From NCBI RefSeq assembly GCF_001428525.1, contig NZ_LMHW01000010.1, positions 677,177 to 741,176 of the forward strand: DNA of 64,000 nt, given 5' to 3'. A model generated the notes under the pieces. The model had not been told where the DNA came from. It searched no databases and saw nothing but the letters and a program-made list of their open reading frames with translations. Shown piece by piece: positions 35,201 to 44,500 of the stretch. Each line of letters opens with the position of its first letter. Position 1 is the first letter of the stretch. This DNA comes from Flavobacterium sp. Root186 (GTDB lineage: Bacteria > Bacteroidota > Bacteroidia > Flavobacteriales > Flavobacteriaceae). A program made the position numbers and the translations under genes.

Positions 35201-37540
35201 TTATCTTTTCAAGCTAAAATGCCCTTTCACATTTTTTCCGTCTACAAAAATTAAAGTAAACCAATAATCATCAGAAGGAAGCGGCTGTCCGTTAAAAATA
35301 CCGTTCCATCCCGAGCTGTTTTGGTTCATTTGTTTCAAAAGTTTTCCGTAGCGGTCAAAAATATTTAAGGTGTAATTGGGTAGTAAATTAGAGTCTCCAA
35401 TAAGCCATAAGTCATTGAAAGTGTCGCCGTTTGGAGTAAAAAATCTAGGATAATCTAAAACATAAACCACAAATGCATTTGACAATCCGCAGCCGTTTTT
35501 ATCTCTTGCGACTGCAGTATAAGTTCCTGCTGGTACGCTTGTAAATAAGGATTCGTTTTGAAAAGTTGTTCCGTCTAATGAAAATTCATAATTTCCAACT
35601 CCGGTATATTCGATAGAAACAGAGTTTTCATTTCCTGAAAAATCTTTTACAACTGCATTGGTTATAATGGCAGGTTCAGATAAAATAACCTTAAAATCTT
35701 TCGTTTTTTCGCAGCCATTTGCATCTGTTGCCGTTACTGAATAATTGCCTGGAACAGTTATAAGAGTAGAATTTGAAGTTTCTCCATTACTCCATAAATA
35801 ACTGCTAAAACCAGCTGCTACAGACAAAGTTGTATCTCCATTTTGGCATAAAAACTTCGATTCATCCTGAAAATTTGGCGGATCAAAAGTATTTACAACA
35901 AGATCGACAGGTACAACATCATAACAATCTGGTCCATTTACCACTCTTGCATATATTCTTTGATTAAAAGCGGTTGTATTTTTAAAGATATTAGGTAATG
36001 GATTTATTTCGACCAAAGCATCATTTGCATTTAAATAGTAAGTAGCAATTAATCCGTTTGGAAGACCTAAAGTTATTGTTGGTGTAACTTCTGCATTCAA
36101 ATCAAATTGATAAAGTCCATCCTGAATTTCGTCTCGGTCACAAGTACTTATCGGACTCGGATCTGGAATTGATGTAGGAGCAATCTTTAAGGTTACTTCG
36201 GCAATCTTAAAACAGCCAAATTCATTTTCTAATCTAGTGTACACAATTTGATCTGCATATTTATTAATATACATTTCTGGCTTTACAATTTTATTAGTTT
36301 TAGTCTGCGCCTGCGCTAATGTTTCATAATAGCCTTCATTAATAATGTAGGCAGCATTATTTTTAACAATATTGTTCGCTTTATCTAAATTGAAAATTGA
36401 AATTCCATCTGCATTATCATCACATTGAAATAAAGAAGTATTTGATGAAAGAATTTCGGGAGCGTAATCAATTTTTATTTCTCCGGATAATACACAAGTT
36501 GTGCCAATAACAGTAGCTTCAACTCTATAATTTCCAGCACTTGTAACTTTATAAGTTGAGTTTGTGCCAAGGATATTAGTCGGGTCATTTTTTCTGAACC
36601 ATTTAAAAGTATAAGTGGCAGGATCAAGATTGCTGTTAAGGTCGATTTCTTCTCCAAAACAAGCAGGATTATTTGTGGCAGTTGTACGGTCTTGCCCAAG
36701 TAAAATTTTTGAGGCAAAACTTCCAGCCTCAAGAAAAATGACAGATTCGAGATATCTGTAAGTATCATCGGCCACAACGAGTTTTACATGATATGTTTTT
36801 CCTGTTGTTACGGTAGTCTGAGCCGTCATAACAGTAGTTTGTCCGGCATAATTTACCGGACTGGTATTGTTATTTAAACCATGAAAATAATTTTCATTTG
36901 AAGCTGCGCAGCCTTGATAATTAATTCCTCCGGGTCTTGTTCCGGGTTCAATTTTCGGGCGAATATTTATAGAAGAAACGGGTGTAGTTGTATTAGGTAA
37001 TACGGCTAAATTTTTATAGGGATCAGAAGTTCCTGCTTCTTTAATTAAAAAAGCAAATCCATCTGAAAAGTTACACGGATAATCGTACTGATATTCATTT
37101 GAAGCAAAAATATAATTAAAGCTCAATGCACTTGTATAAGCAATAAAATCAAATTCTAATACTGTTGCGTTTATAGAATGAATGCCTAATATTTGATCAA
37201 GATCACTGTCACCAAGCCAATTAGGGCTATCACTGCTTGTCAGGGTACTAACAAAAGGTCCAACGGCACTTTCAGCAGTTGATGTCGCCAATACTATTCC
37301 TTCGGCAAAAGGGAAATTACTTCCGTTACTATTAAAATAAGCAAAACTTTGTTTGCCTGGCCTAAAATTATCTCCTGCACCAATTGAACTTGATGCAGCA
37401 GCGCACGAATTATTCACCAGAATATCTTCAATAAGCTGCTGCGGTGTTTTTTGATCATCAATAGTAATAAATTGCGCATTTACCTTTGAAGATAAACAGC
37501 ATAAAAACAGCATAATTAAAAAACTTTTTGCCTGATTCAT
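35201..37540 (-). CDS. Large secreted protein with choice-of-anchor L domain and T9SS type B sorting domain
   Basis: 779 residues. A signal peptide (ends SKVNAQ) precedes a choice-of-anchor L domain (about 30-280: AEGIVLATSTAESAVGP, GDSDLDQI, FDFIAYTSALSFNYIFASNEYQYDYPCNFSDGFAFLI). Ig-like or PKD-like repeats follow, including SLFQCDDNADGISIFNLDKA and the CDRDEIQDGLYQFDLNAEV repeat. The C-terminal 80 or so residues (RFFTPNGDTFNDLWLIGD to NVKGHFSLKR) form the gliding-motility-associated type B domain that directs export by the type IX system. It is probably an adhesin or structural surface protein. It lies 15 bases after the ABC permease gene on the same strand. Confidence 0.9.
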   Translation of the reverse strand: MNQAKSFLIMLFLCCLSSKVNAQFITIDDQKTPQQLIEDILVNNSCAAASSSIGAGDNFRPGKQSFAYFNSNGSNFPFAEGIVLATSTAESAVGPFVSTLTSSDSPNWLGDSDLDQILGIHSINATVLEFDFIAYTSALSFNYIFASNEYQYDYPCNFSDGFAFLIKEAGTSDPYKNLAVLPNTTTPVSSINIRPKIEPGTRPGGINYQGCAASNENYFHGLNNNTSPVNYAGQTTVMTAQTTVTTGKTYHVKLVVADDTYRYLESVIFLEAGSFASKILLGQDRTTATNNPACFGEEIDLNSNLDPATYTFKWFRKNDPTNILGTNSTYKVTSAGNYRVEATVIGTTCVLSGEIKIDYAPEILSSNTSLFQCDDNADGISIFNLDKANNIVKNNAAYIINEGYYETLAQAQTKTNKIVKPEMYINKYADQIVYTRLENEFGCFKIAEVTLKIAPTSIPDPSPISTCDRDEIQDGLYQFDLNAEVTPTITLGLPNGLIATYYLNANDALVEINPLPNIFKNTTAFNQRIYARVVNGPDCYDVVPVDLVVNTFDPPNFQDESKFLCQNGDTTLSVAAGFSSYLWSNGETSNSTLITVPGNYSVTATDANGCEKTKDFKVILSEPAIITNAVVKDFSGNENSVSIEYTGVGNYEFSLDGTTFQNESLFTSVPAGTYTAVARDKNGCGLSNAFVVYVLDYPRFFTPNGDTFNDLWLIGDSNLLPNYTLNIFDRYGKLLKQMNQNSSGWNGIFNGQPLPSDDYWFTLIFVDGKNVKGHFSLKR

Positions 37541-37555
37541 AGTATAACAAATATA

Positions 37556-38392
37556 CTATAAATCCCGATTTTTTAATAATTTGTAAGAAAAATATACGAA
37601 TAAAAATGTCCAGATTGTAACAATGAGAATTGAAAGATAATGAACGCTGTAATCTTTAGTGTTTTCTACTCCAATTTGAGTTCCTATACTTCTTATTACT
37701 GATAATCTTGTAAAAGGTTCTATGATTAGATTTGACATTGCTTCTAATGGAAAAAACTGCATAATGTAGTCGCCAGTATTACTATTTGGAAAAATTCTAA
37801 AAACCAGAATTCCTTTTATTATTCCTTCAAGAATGCTCCAAACTAATAAAAAACCTAAGGCAAAAGCAGAGCGTTTTACAAAAATCCCAAGAAATAAACA
37901 GAAAGAAAAGAACCCTGATAGTTTTATAAAAAAGGCTAATAAATAATCCAAATCCATGAAAATGACATCAAATTCAGTGTAAGAAGAGAAGCTTAAGCCA
38001 AGAAGCAAGCTCATTACAAAAACGAAAATTGTAGAGCATAATGCAAAAACAATTACCGTTAAAAATTTAGATAAAATAAACTCTTTTTTGCTTAAACCAT
38101 CAATTAAGTTTTGTTTTAACGTACCATAACTATATTCGTTTGCCATCATGGAAACAATTACAATTGCTAAGAAAAATTTAAGAAAAGCGGCAACATAAGT
38201 ATTAAAATGCCATATAAACGGAAAATTAAAAATTCCCATTTCAGCCAAGTGAAGCTTAATTGGGCCAATATTAAACTTAATAGAAGCAATTAAGGCAATA
38301 AATGAAAGTAAAATAAAATAAGTTAAAGTAAGAATACGACTGGCTTTATTCAACCAGATTTTTTGCAATTCTATAGATATAAGTCTTTTCAT
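37556..38392 (-). CDS. ABC-2-type transporter permease
   Basis: 278 residues with about six membrane segments, starting with MKRLISIELQKIWLNKASRILTLTYF, a common start of ABC-2 permeases. MANEYSYGTLKQNLIDGLSKKEF is the coupling-helix region that contacts the ATPase. It follows the ATPase gene by 7 bases and the two form an exporter of unknown substrate. Confidence 0.88.
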   Translation of the reverse strand: MKRLISIELQKIWLNKASRILTLTYFILLSFIALIASIKFNIGPIKLHLAEMGIFNFPFIWHFNTYVAAFLKFFLAIVIVSMMANEYSYGTLKQNLIDGLSKKEFILSKFLTVIVFALCSTIFVFVMSLLLGLSFSSYTEFDVIFMDLDYLLAFFIKLSGFFSFCLFLGIFVKRSAFALGFLLVWSILEGIIKGILVFRIFPNSNTGDYIMQFFPLEAMSNLIIEPFTRLSVIRSIGTQIGVENTKDYSVHYLSILIVTIWTFLFVYFSYKLLKNRDL

Positions 38393-38399
38393 GGCTTAG

Positions 38400-39308
38400 T
38401 TAGATTTTTGGATTTGTATTTTTGGTTAATTCTAAAAACTGGGCTTCCAAACTATTTTTACGTTTGACCAAATGACTTAAAATAATATTTTTTGAGAATA
38501 AAAACTGATTCAATTCCTGAGCAGATAAATCGGCTTTTAAGTAAACCAAAACTTTTCCATCTTCATCTTTAACTTCTGCGACGGCCTGATGGCTGTGTAA
38601 GGCAGATTTTAGTGCCAGATTATCATCTGAAGAAATTTCAAAGAAACCTTCATTTGCAGACATTCCATCAACAGAACCAGAATACAAAACTTCGCCTTTT
38701 CGTAAAACAACAACGTGAGAACATACTTTTTCGACTTCGTCTAATAAATGCGAAGCCAGTAAAATTGTAGTTCCCTGTGATGCAATTTCCTTAATAATAT
38801 CTCTAATTTGATGAATTCCCTGCGGATCTAATCCGTTCGTTGGTTCATCTAAAATCAAAATTTCAGGATCGTTTAAAAGTGCCGATGCAATTGCCAAACG
38901 CTGTTTCATTCCCAGAGAAAAAGTACTGAATTTGCTGTTTTTTCTTTCAGATAAGCCAACAAGATCAAGTTTTTCTCCAATTTTAGAATAATTGATGCTT
39001 TTAATTTTGCAGACTAATTTTAGGTTTTCTTCGGCGGTCATGTACGGATAAAAATTAGGACGCTCGATAATGGCACCTACTTTTTTCAAAGCTTCATGTG
39101 TTTGTACATTTCCGTCAAACCATTTATAATCGCCGGATGTTTTGTTTACAACATTTAAAACAATTCCTAAAGTGGTTGATTTTCCACTTCCGTTAGGGCC
39201 CAGGATTCCGTAGACGTGGCCTTTTTGTATACTAAAAGATACATTTTTAAGCGCCTGAATGCGCCCGTATCTTTTACTGAGATTCTGAATGGTAAGGATG
39301 GTTTCCAA
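38400..39308 (-). CDS. ABC transporter ATP-binding protein
   Basis: 302 residues. Walker A is GPNGSGKSTT, the signature is FSLGMKQRLAIA, Walker B LILDEPTNGLDP and the His switch SHLLDEVEKV. The C-terminal 80 residues are an accessory domain as in bacitracin-type (BcrA-like) exporters. It pairs with the permease gene downstream. A -7 box TAAATTTG is on the minus strand at 39370-39363. Confidence 0.93.
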   Translation of the reverse strand: METILTIQNLSKRYGRIQALKNVSFSIQKGHVYGILGPNGSGKSTTLGIVLNVVNKTSGDYKWFDGNVQTHEALKKVGAIIERPNFYPYMTAEENLKLVCKIKSINYSKIGEKLDLVGLSERKNSKFSTFSLGMKQRLAIASALLNDPEILILDEPTNGLDPQGIHQIRDIIKEIASQGTTILLASHLLDEVEKVCSHVVVLRKGEVLYSGSVDGMSANEGFFEISSDDNLALKSALHSHQAVAEVKDEDGKVLVYLKADLSAQELNQFLFSKNIILSHLVKRKNSLEAQFLELTKNTNPKI

Positions 39309-39390
39309 ATTTATTTCGGTTTTAGTTTTTAGTATGACGATTCAAATTCTATATTGTTACGTCAAATTTATTTTTATCATCTTATTGATG

Positions 39391-39398
39391 TAAATTTG
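39391..39398 (+). promoter_or_regulatory. -7 promoter element of the kinase-like gene
   Basis: TAAATTTG fits the consensus and lies 17 bases before the ATG at 39416. A -33 partner is not clear. Confidence 0.45.
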
Positions 39399-39415
39399 TA
39401 ATAAAGATATTCAAA

Positions 39416-40468
39416 ATGAGCGAACCTTTGATGGTGTTAAAGAAGCCTTCTTTTCCTTTAACACAACCACTTTTAAGTTATTTGGACAGATACGAGCGTA
39501 TATCGAAAGTATCTGTGTTTTATGATGACTTATTGCGATTTACAGGTTCGGTTAACGTTTACGATAAAAACGAAACCGATACGTTATGGATTCGGGTTTA
39601 TTACAATGAATTTGAACGAAATGAAATTGATCTCAATTTAAAGAAAATCTATTCGCTTCTGCATTCTGATGGAAACAGCGAGATTATTCAGTTTTTAAAT
39701 ATTGATGCAATCGACTATTGTACTTTTGGAAATTCAAAACCTTTTAGAATTAAAGTGCGTAATATTCTCAACGATAATTACGTTCACTTTTATATTAAAA
39801 AAGCCGATGCTTCAAGGATTTACGGATTAGAATTAGAAGATATTCTTTCACCGGATAAAATCAACTTTTTGGTTTATAATGATACTTTAATCGAAGAACA
39901 TATTATTGGGATTCCCGGCGATGTTTTTATGGACACGCTTCTCGATAAATGTACTGAAATGGAGAAAGCGCAAATCGCCAAAGAATTCGTTAAATTTAAC
40001 GAACGCTGTATGATCAGGCTTTTGGGAGACATGAGAGCGTATAATTATGTAATTGTGCCCATTCATGATTTTGATCAGGTAGTTTATAAAATTCGCCCGA
40101 TCGATTTTGATCAGCAATGTTACGAAGGAAATTTCAAAGTATATCGTCCACAGTTTTTCAAGGAAAACTATCCGATGATTCAGCTGATTAAAGAGAAACT
40201 TGAAGAACGTTCGATCATTCAGTATAAAGATGAAGAAAGAGCGATTCTGGCAAAACGAATCCATTCTGCCGAAAACAGAATTAAAAAATTATTAAATATA
40301 ATGTGTCACGATACTATTTCGACAGATGAACATTTAAGTCAATTAAAAATGGAATTGTACCGATACACAAACGATATGAAGTTTAAAAACGCAAGATCAA
40401 TGGGACATATCATGCAGGCCGCTTTTGAATTCATCATCCGTAATTTTAAAAACACAAATTTAGTTTAA
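39416..40468 (+). CDS. Conserved hypothetical protein with phosphotransferase (kinase)-like motifs
   Basis: 350 residues, no signal peptide or membrane segment; not a family I can name. The middle contains RLLGDMRAYNYVIVPIHDFD and then YKIRPIDFDQQ. This pair, GD-x4-N (Asp205, Asn210) followed after about 20 residues by IDFD (Asp230, Asp232), has the form of the catalytic loop and metal-binding loop of aminoglycoside-phosphotransferase and other protein-kinase-like folds (HGDxxxxN and IDFD). The usual His before Gly-Asp is Leu here. The stretch FYIKKAD (125-131) or FRIKVR (110-115) could hold the ATP-binding Lys. The C-terminal 90 residues are helical and charged. The kinase idea is an inference from motifs. 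Confidence 0.65.
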   Translation: MSEPLMVLKKPSFPLTQPLLSYLDRYERISKVSVFYDDLLRFTGSVNVYDKNETDTLWIRVYYNEFERNEIDLNLKKIYSLLHSDGNSEIIQFLNIDAIDYCTFGNSKPFRIKVRNILNDNYVHFYIKKADASRIYGLELEDILSPDKINFLVYNDTLIEEHIIGIPGDVFMDTLLDKCTEMEKAQIAKEFVKFNERCMIRLLGDMRAYNYVIVPIHDFDQVVYKIRPIDFDQQCYEGNFKVYRPQFFKENYPMIQLIKEKLEERSIIQYKDEERAILAKRIHSAENRIKKLLNIMCHDTISTDEHLSQLKMELYRYTNDMKFKNARSMGHIMQAAFEFIIRNFKNTNLV

Positions 40469-40564
40469 AGGATTAAACCATATAAGTTATATAAGTTCAT
40501 AAAGTAAAACTTGAATTTTCTTGTATTCGTATTACTTATATGGTTCAAAAAAAAAATCTATTTT

Positions 40565-41422
40565 ATGAAAAAGTCTTTTTTAGTAGCTGTTTCTATTGTT
40601 TTATTAGCTTGTCAACAGCAATCGAATGATGATTTGAAAACGCTTTATTCGCTTCCAAAAAAATTAAAAGAAGTTTCGGGAATTACTTATTTTCCGGAAA
40701 CAAACATAATTTATACTCTGGAAGACAGCGGAAATAAAAATGCAATTTATGCGCTCAATTCTAAAGGAAAATTAGAAAGAACAATTACAATTTCAAATGC
40801 CGAAAATGTAGACTGGGAAGATATTACCAAAGATAAAACGGGAAATATTTACATTGGCGACTTCGGAAATAACGATAACGAGCGCAGGGATTTATGTATT
40901 TATAAAGTAGCCAAAAATCAATTGAATAAGGATGTGGCTTCCGCCGAATATAAAATCTCATTCTCTTATCCGGAACAAACCGAATTTCCCCCCCAAAAAA
41001 AAGAATTATTCTACGATGTTGAAGGTTTCTTTGAGCACAACGGTTATTTTTATCTTTTTACAAAAAACAGAAGTAAAGGTTTTGACGGAACGGCTTTTAT
41101 TTATAAAATAAAAAATGCCAAAGGGACTCAAAAAGCAGTTAAAATAGGAGAGTTTAAAACTTGCGGCAATTATAATCACTGTGTTTTAACAAGTGCAACT
41201 ATAAGCCCGGATGGAAAAAAAGTGGTTTTATTAAGCCACGACAAAATAGTTTTGTTTAAAGGTTTCAAAGGAGATTTATTTCACAAAGGAACCCAAACAG
41301 AAATAAGCCTAAACCACTTTTCTCAAAAAGAAGCCATCGTTTTTAAAGACAACAATACTCTACTTGTAGCCGACGAAAAAACAAACAAAATAGGAGGGAA
41401 CGTTTATGAGTTTAAGCTCTAA
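40565..41422 (+). CDS. Lipoprotein, probable beta-propeller of unknown function
   Basis: 285 residues from the ATG at 40565, chosen because it starts a proper lipoprotein signal ending at Cys16 (VLLAC); the open frame reaches back to 40511. The mature part has short repeated beta blades with KLKEVSGITYFPETNIIYTLEDSGN, NVDWEDITKDKTGNIYIGDFGNN and LTSATISPDGKKVVLLS. The blade pattern resembles propellers such as the SdiA-regulated or phytase-like groups. No catalytic residues are evident. The run C7A8 at 40988-41003 is a homopolymer junction inside the gene where sequencing or replication slippage is possible, but the frame stays intact. Confidence 0.7.
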   Translation: MKKSFLVAVSIVLLACQQQSNDDLKTLYSLPKKLKEVSGITYFPETNIIYTLEDSGNKNAIYALNSKGKLERTITISNAENVDWEDITKDKTGNIYIGDFGNNDNERRDLCIYKVAKNQLNKDVASAEYKISFSYPEQTEFPPQKKELFYDVEGFFEHNGYFYLFTKNRSKGFDGTAFIYKIKNAKGTQKAVKIGEFKTCGNYNHCVLTSATISPDGKKVVLLSHDKIVLFKGFKGDLFHKGTQTEISLNHFSQKEAIVFKDNNTLLVADEKTNKIGGNVYEFKL

Positions 41423-41538
41423 GTTACTAAAGTTCTAAGAAAAAAGTTAGCCACGAATTCACGAATTATTTTTAATTAAAATTGGTGAATTCGTGGTTGT
41501 TTATTTTAATTCAGAGTCTTTATATCTTAGAACCTTTT
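41421..41538. repeat. Inverted word-repeat element between convergent genes
   Basis: The core is CCACGAATTCAC (41451-41462) with GTGAATTCGTGG (41485-41496); the left arm is CACGAATT twice in tandem. Outside it are AAGTTACTAAAGTTCTAAG (41421-41439) and the roughly complementary ATCTTAGAACCTTTTTT (41525-41540). The element fills the space between the propeller lipoprotein and the leftward 1242-residue gene and can act as a two-way terminator. Confidence 0.75.
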
Positions 41539-44500
41539 TTAAAAGCTGTACGCTGCTCCAAAAATAACTCTTCCAACTTCATCAGGAGATTTGAAATAAG
41601 AGATTCTGGCAGTTAAAACATTAATAGCATTCAGCCAAAGACCGCCGCCATAATCCTGATGCCATTTTTTGGAATTTTCCCCATCAAGCCAAATTCTTCC
41701 ATAGTCAAACCCACCTAAAATTCCGTAAGTAAACGGAGCAATCGTTTTACGGATTCTCCCCAAACTCAAACGCAAATCAGAACTTTGAGAGAAATAAGAA
41801 CTTCCTAAAAAACGCTCATTTCTAAAACCTCTTAAATCAGTGTCACCGCCCAAAGCAGCTCCCTGATAAAATTCGTAGTTATTATTAAAAATAGCTTTTC
41901 CTTTTACGTAAGTTGCTAAAACCAGTTTTCCGTTATGATCCAATTTATGTGTAAATCCTAAAAAGCTTTCCAGTGTTGGAAAATTTTTCTTTGTGTCATC
42001 TAAATCAGTTGTCCAGGTTGCGGCAATCATAAAAGCCATTCCCAACGTAGGTTTTGCAGCAAAATCAGAGTTTTTGAAAAGATATTTCACTTTTAAACTT
42101 CCGTAATTTTGGCTGTTAAATACATCAGGATTTACAATATTTGGAATGTCGATAAATCTGTTTTCTGTTTCTTCAACTGTCATTCTTTGGAAAATAGGCT
42201 GAATACTAAATTCACTTCCATACCTTCCAACGTGGCGAATCCCTGCCGAAGCATTAAACTTACGAATGCGGACACGGTTATAATCCATACTAAGATTGTC
42301 ATCATATTGAGATTCATTTCCGTAACCAAAATAGTTCATCGCAAAATTTGGTGTTGTATAAAGAGATTCAACATCAATAACCCATTTTCCTAATAACCCG
42401 GGGAAGTGTGCAGCATAATTGAACTCCAAACCTCCGGTTGCGAAATAGTAAAAAGCATTTAAAACATGTCTTTGCGTGTACGGATTTTGCTTAAAGTTAT
42501 TTACCGTGTAATTTAAGTTAACACCCAATTTTACACCATCATCCGGATTAAAACCAATATTTGGTAAACCAGAAACAACATTATATTTTGGTTTTTGAAA
42601 ATTATACAGATTAACATCGTAATCGTCAGTTAACTGTGTTTTGGTTTTAGAATCTAAATTATAAGTATTCTCTTTTGATTTGAAATCGTAAACAATAACC
42701 TTTCTTCCGTTTTCAATATTGTACGTATCATTGTTTTGGCCGCCAATTAAACGAACTTTAATTTTGGATTTCTGATCTCCTTTTATCTCAAAAACGTCAT
42801 TATCGTCTAAACCATAAATCCATAAATTTTTGGTTTTTGTATCGTTTACTGTTTTAGTATAAACTAATTCATCACCTTCTTTTTTCACTCTGAAAACTTG
42901 AATTTCAATACTTTTTCGGGCATTATGATTCAAAACAAACTTGTCTTTTTTGTCTGTTCCGGCAATCATAACCGTTTTACTCAAAACATCAGAATATTTT
43001 ATTGCATATTTTTGAAGATCTCTTTTTCGAACTTTTAATTTTCGAATGATATCGTCAACTGTTCCATCCTGAACTTCTTTTGGCATATTTTTAAAAGCGT
43101 TTTCAATATCACTGTCAGATAAATTATCCTGAATAAACTTTGCCTGTTCAATCCAGTCTTTTTCTTCTGTAGTTCTTAAAAAAGCCAAATCCATAGGATA
43201 AGGTTCTCTGCTCAGCCATTTTACATTGCCAATTTTGTCTTTAAAAGTACGCATGTGGCGCAATGCCGGAATATTCATTAAAATAGAAAGCAGCGCACCA
43301 TCATATTTTGCAAAAGCCTGATCTCTGTCTCTTGGAATTGGTCTGTAAATAACTTTTCCGTCTTTTTTAAACTCAGCCCAGCGCCATTGATCGCTGTGTC
43401 TGTCCCAATCCCCAATAAGCATGTCAAACAAACGTGCTTTTATATATTCTTTTTCATCAACCGAATATTTTTCATCTTTGTGAAGATTGGCCATCATATC
43501 ATCTGTACTGATAATATCACTTGGATTTCCAAAGTTTTTACCGTCTAAATGATTGTCAGCAGGTCTTTCCTCAACCATATACAATTGATCTCCATACCCT
43601 GCATTAAATTCACCTAAACCATTTTGTTTTGGAATGTAATATAAAACCGGATTGGTATGTAAAATACCAATTTTGTCTGACATACTGCCAGTTACAAATG
43701 GCGCATAAGGATGCGAAGTGGTATAAAAATCAAATAAGAAACTTTCTGTGTAGGTATCTTCAAAATCATTAACTATATATTGATCTTTAAAGGCAACAGA
43801 CTGCAAAAATACAGAAGCACTCTTTTTCATGCCGCGCATTACGTATTCACGTTCTTTTGGATCTGACATTCTTAAAGAAACAGATTGATGCCCGCCGCCT
43901 TCACGAATAGGTTTCAAACCACCTTTTAAAGTATCTAATGTTGCCAATGGAACATCAATAGGCATGCTATAATACTTTCTGTAATGCTGACCGAATAAAA
44001 ATCTGTGAAACATACTTTTATCTGTCATTTTTGCTGAATAGATAGAAGTTGTAATTCTTGGAGGAAAATTATTAGGAATATCTGATGCCCAGTTAATTTC
44101 TTTTGCTTTTATAATTTCTTTTTCAAACAGCAGTTTTTCTTTATTATTTTCATTTCCGTAAAAAGAAACTTTGGCGTCGCCGCTTTTATATAAAGTTAAA
44201 GCTGCATAACCGTTTCCGCCATACGAAAAATCAAATGGATTTATGGCTCTTGCAGCTTCAGATTTTGAGCCGGCACCGCTTATAATCTGCTGAATGTTTT
44301 CTTTGCTGATATATTGCAGGTTATGATCGTGTCCGGAAACTACAATTACATTTCGCTGCTTTTGCAAAAGTGTTTTTATTCTTTTGGCGTAAATGGTATA
44401 TTGCTTGTTTTGAAGGTCCTGCGGACTTACTCCGGATGTTTTTCTCAATAAATTAATAAAAGATCCAATTACCGGAAGCGGAATTTTGTTTTCTAACGGA

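Noticed and set aside
40988..41003. Programmed frameshift at C7A8 in the propeller lipoprotein
   Set aside because: The zero frame continues to a sensible end with propeller motifs on both sides, so no shift is needed.
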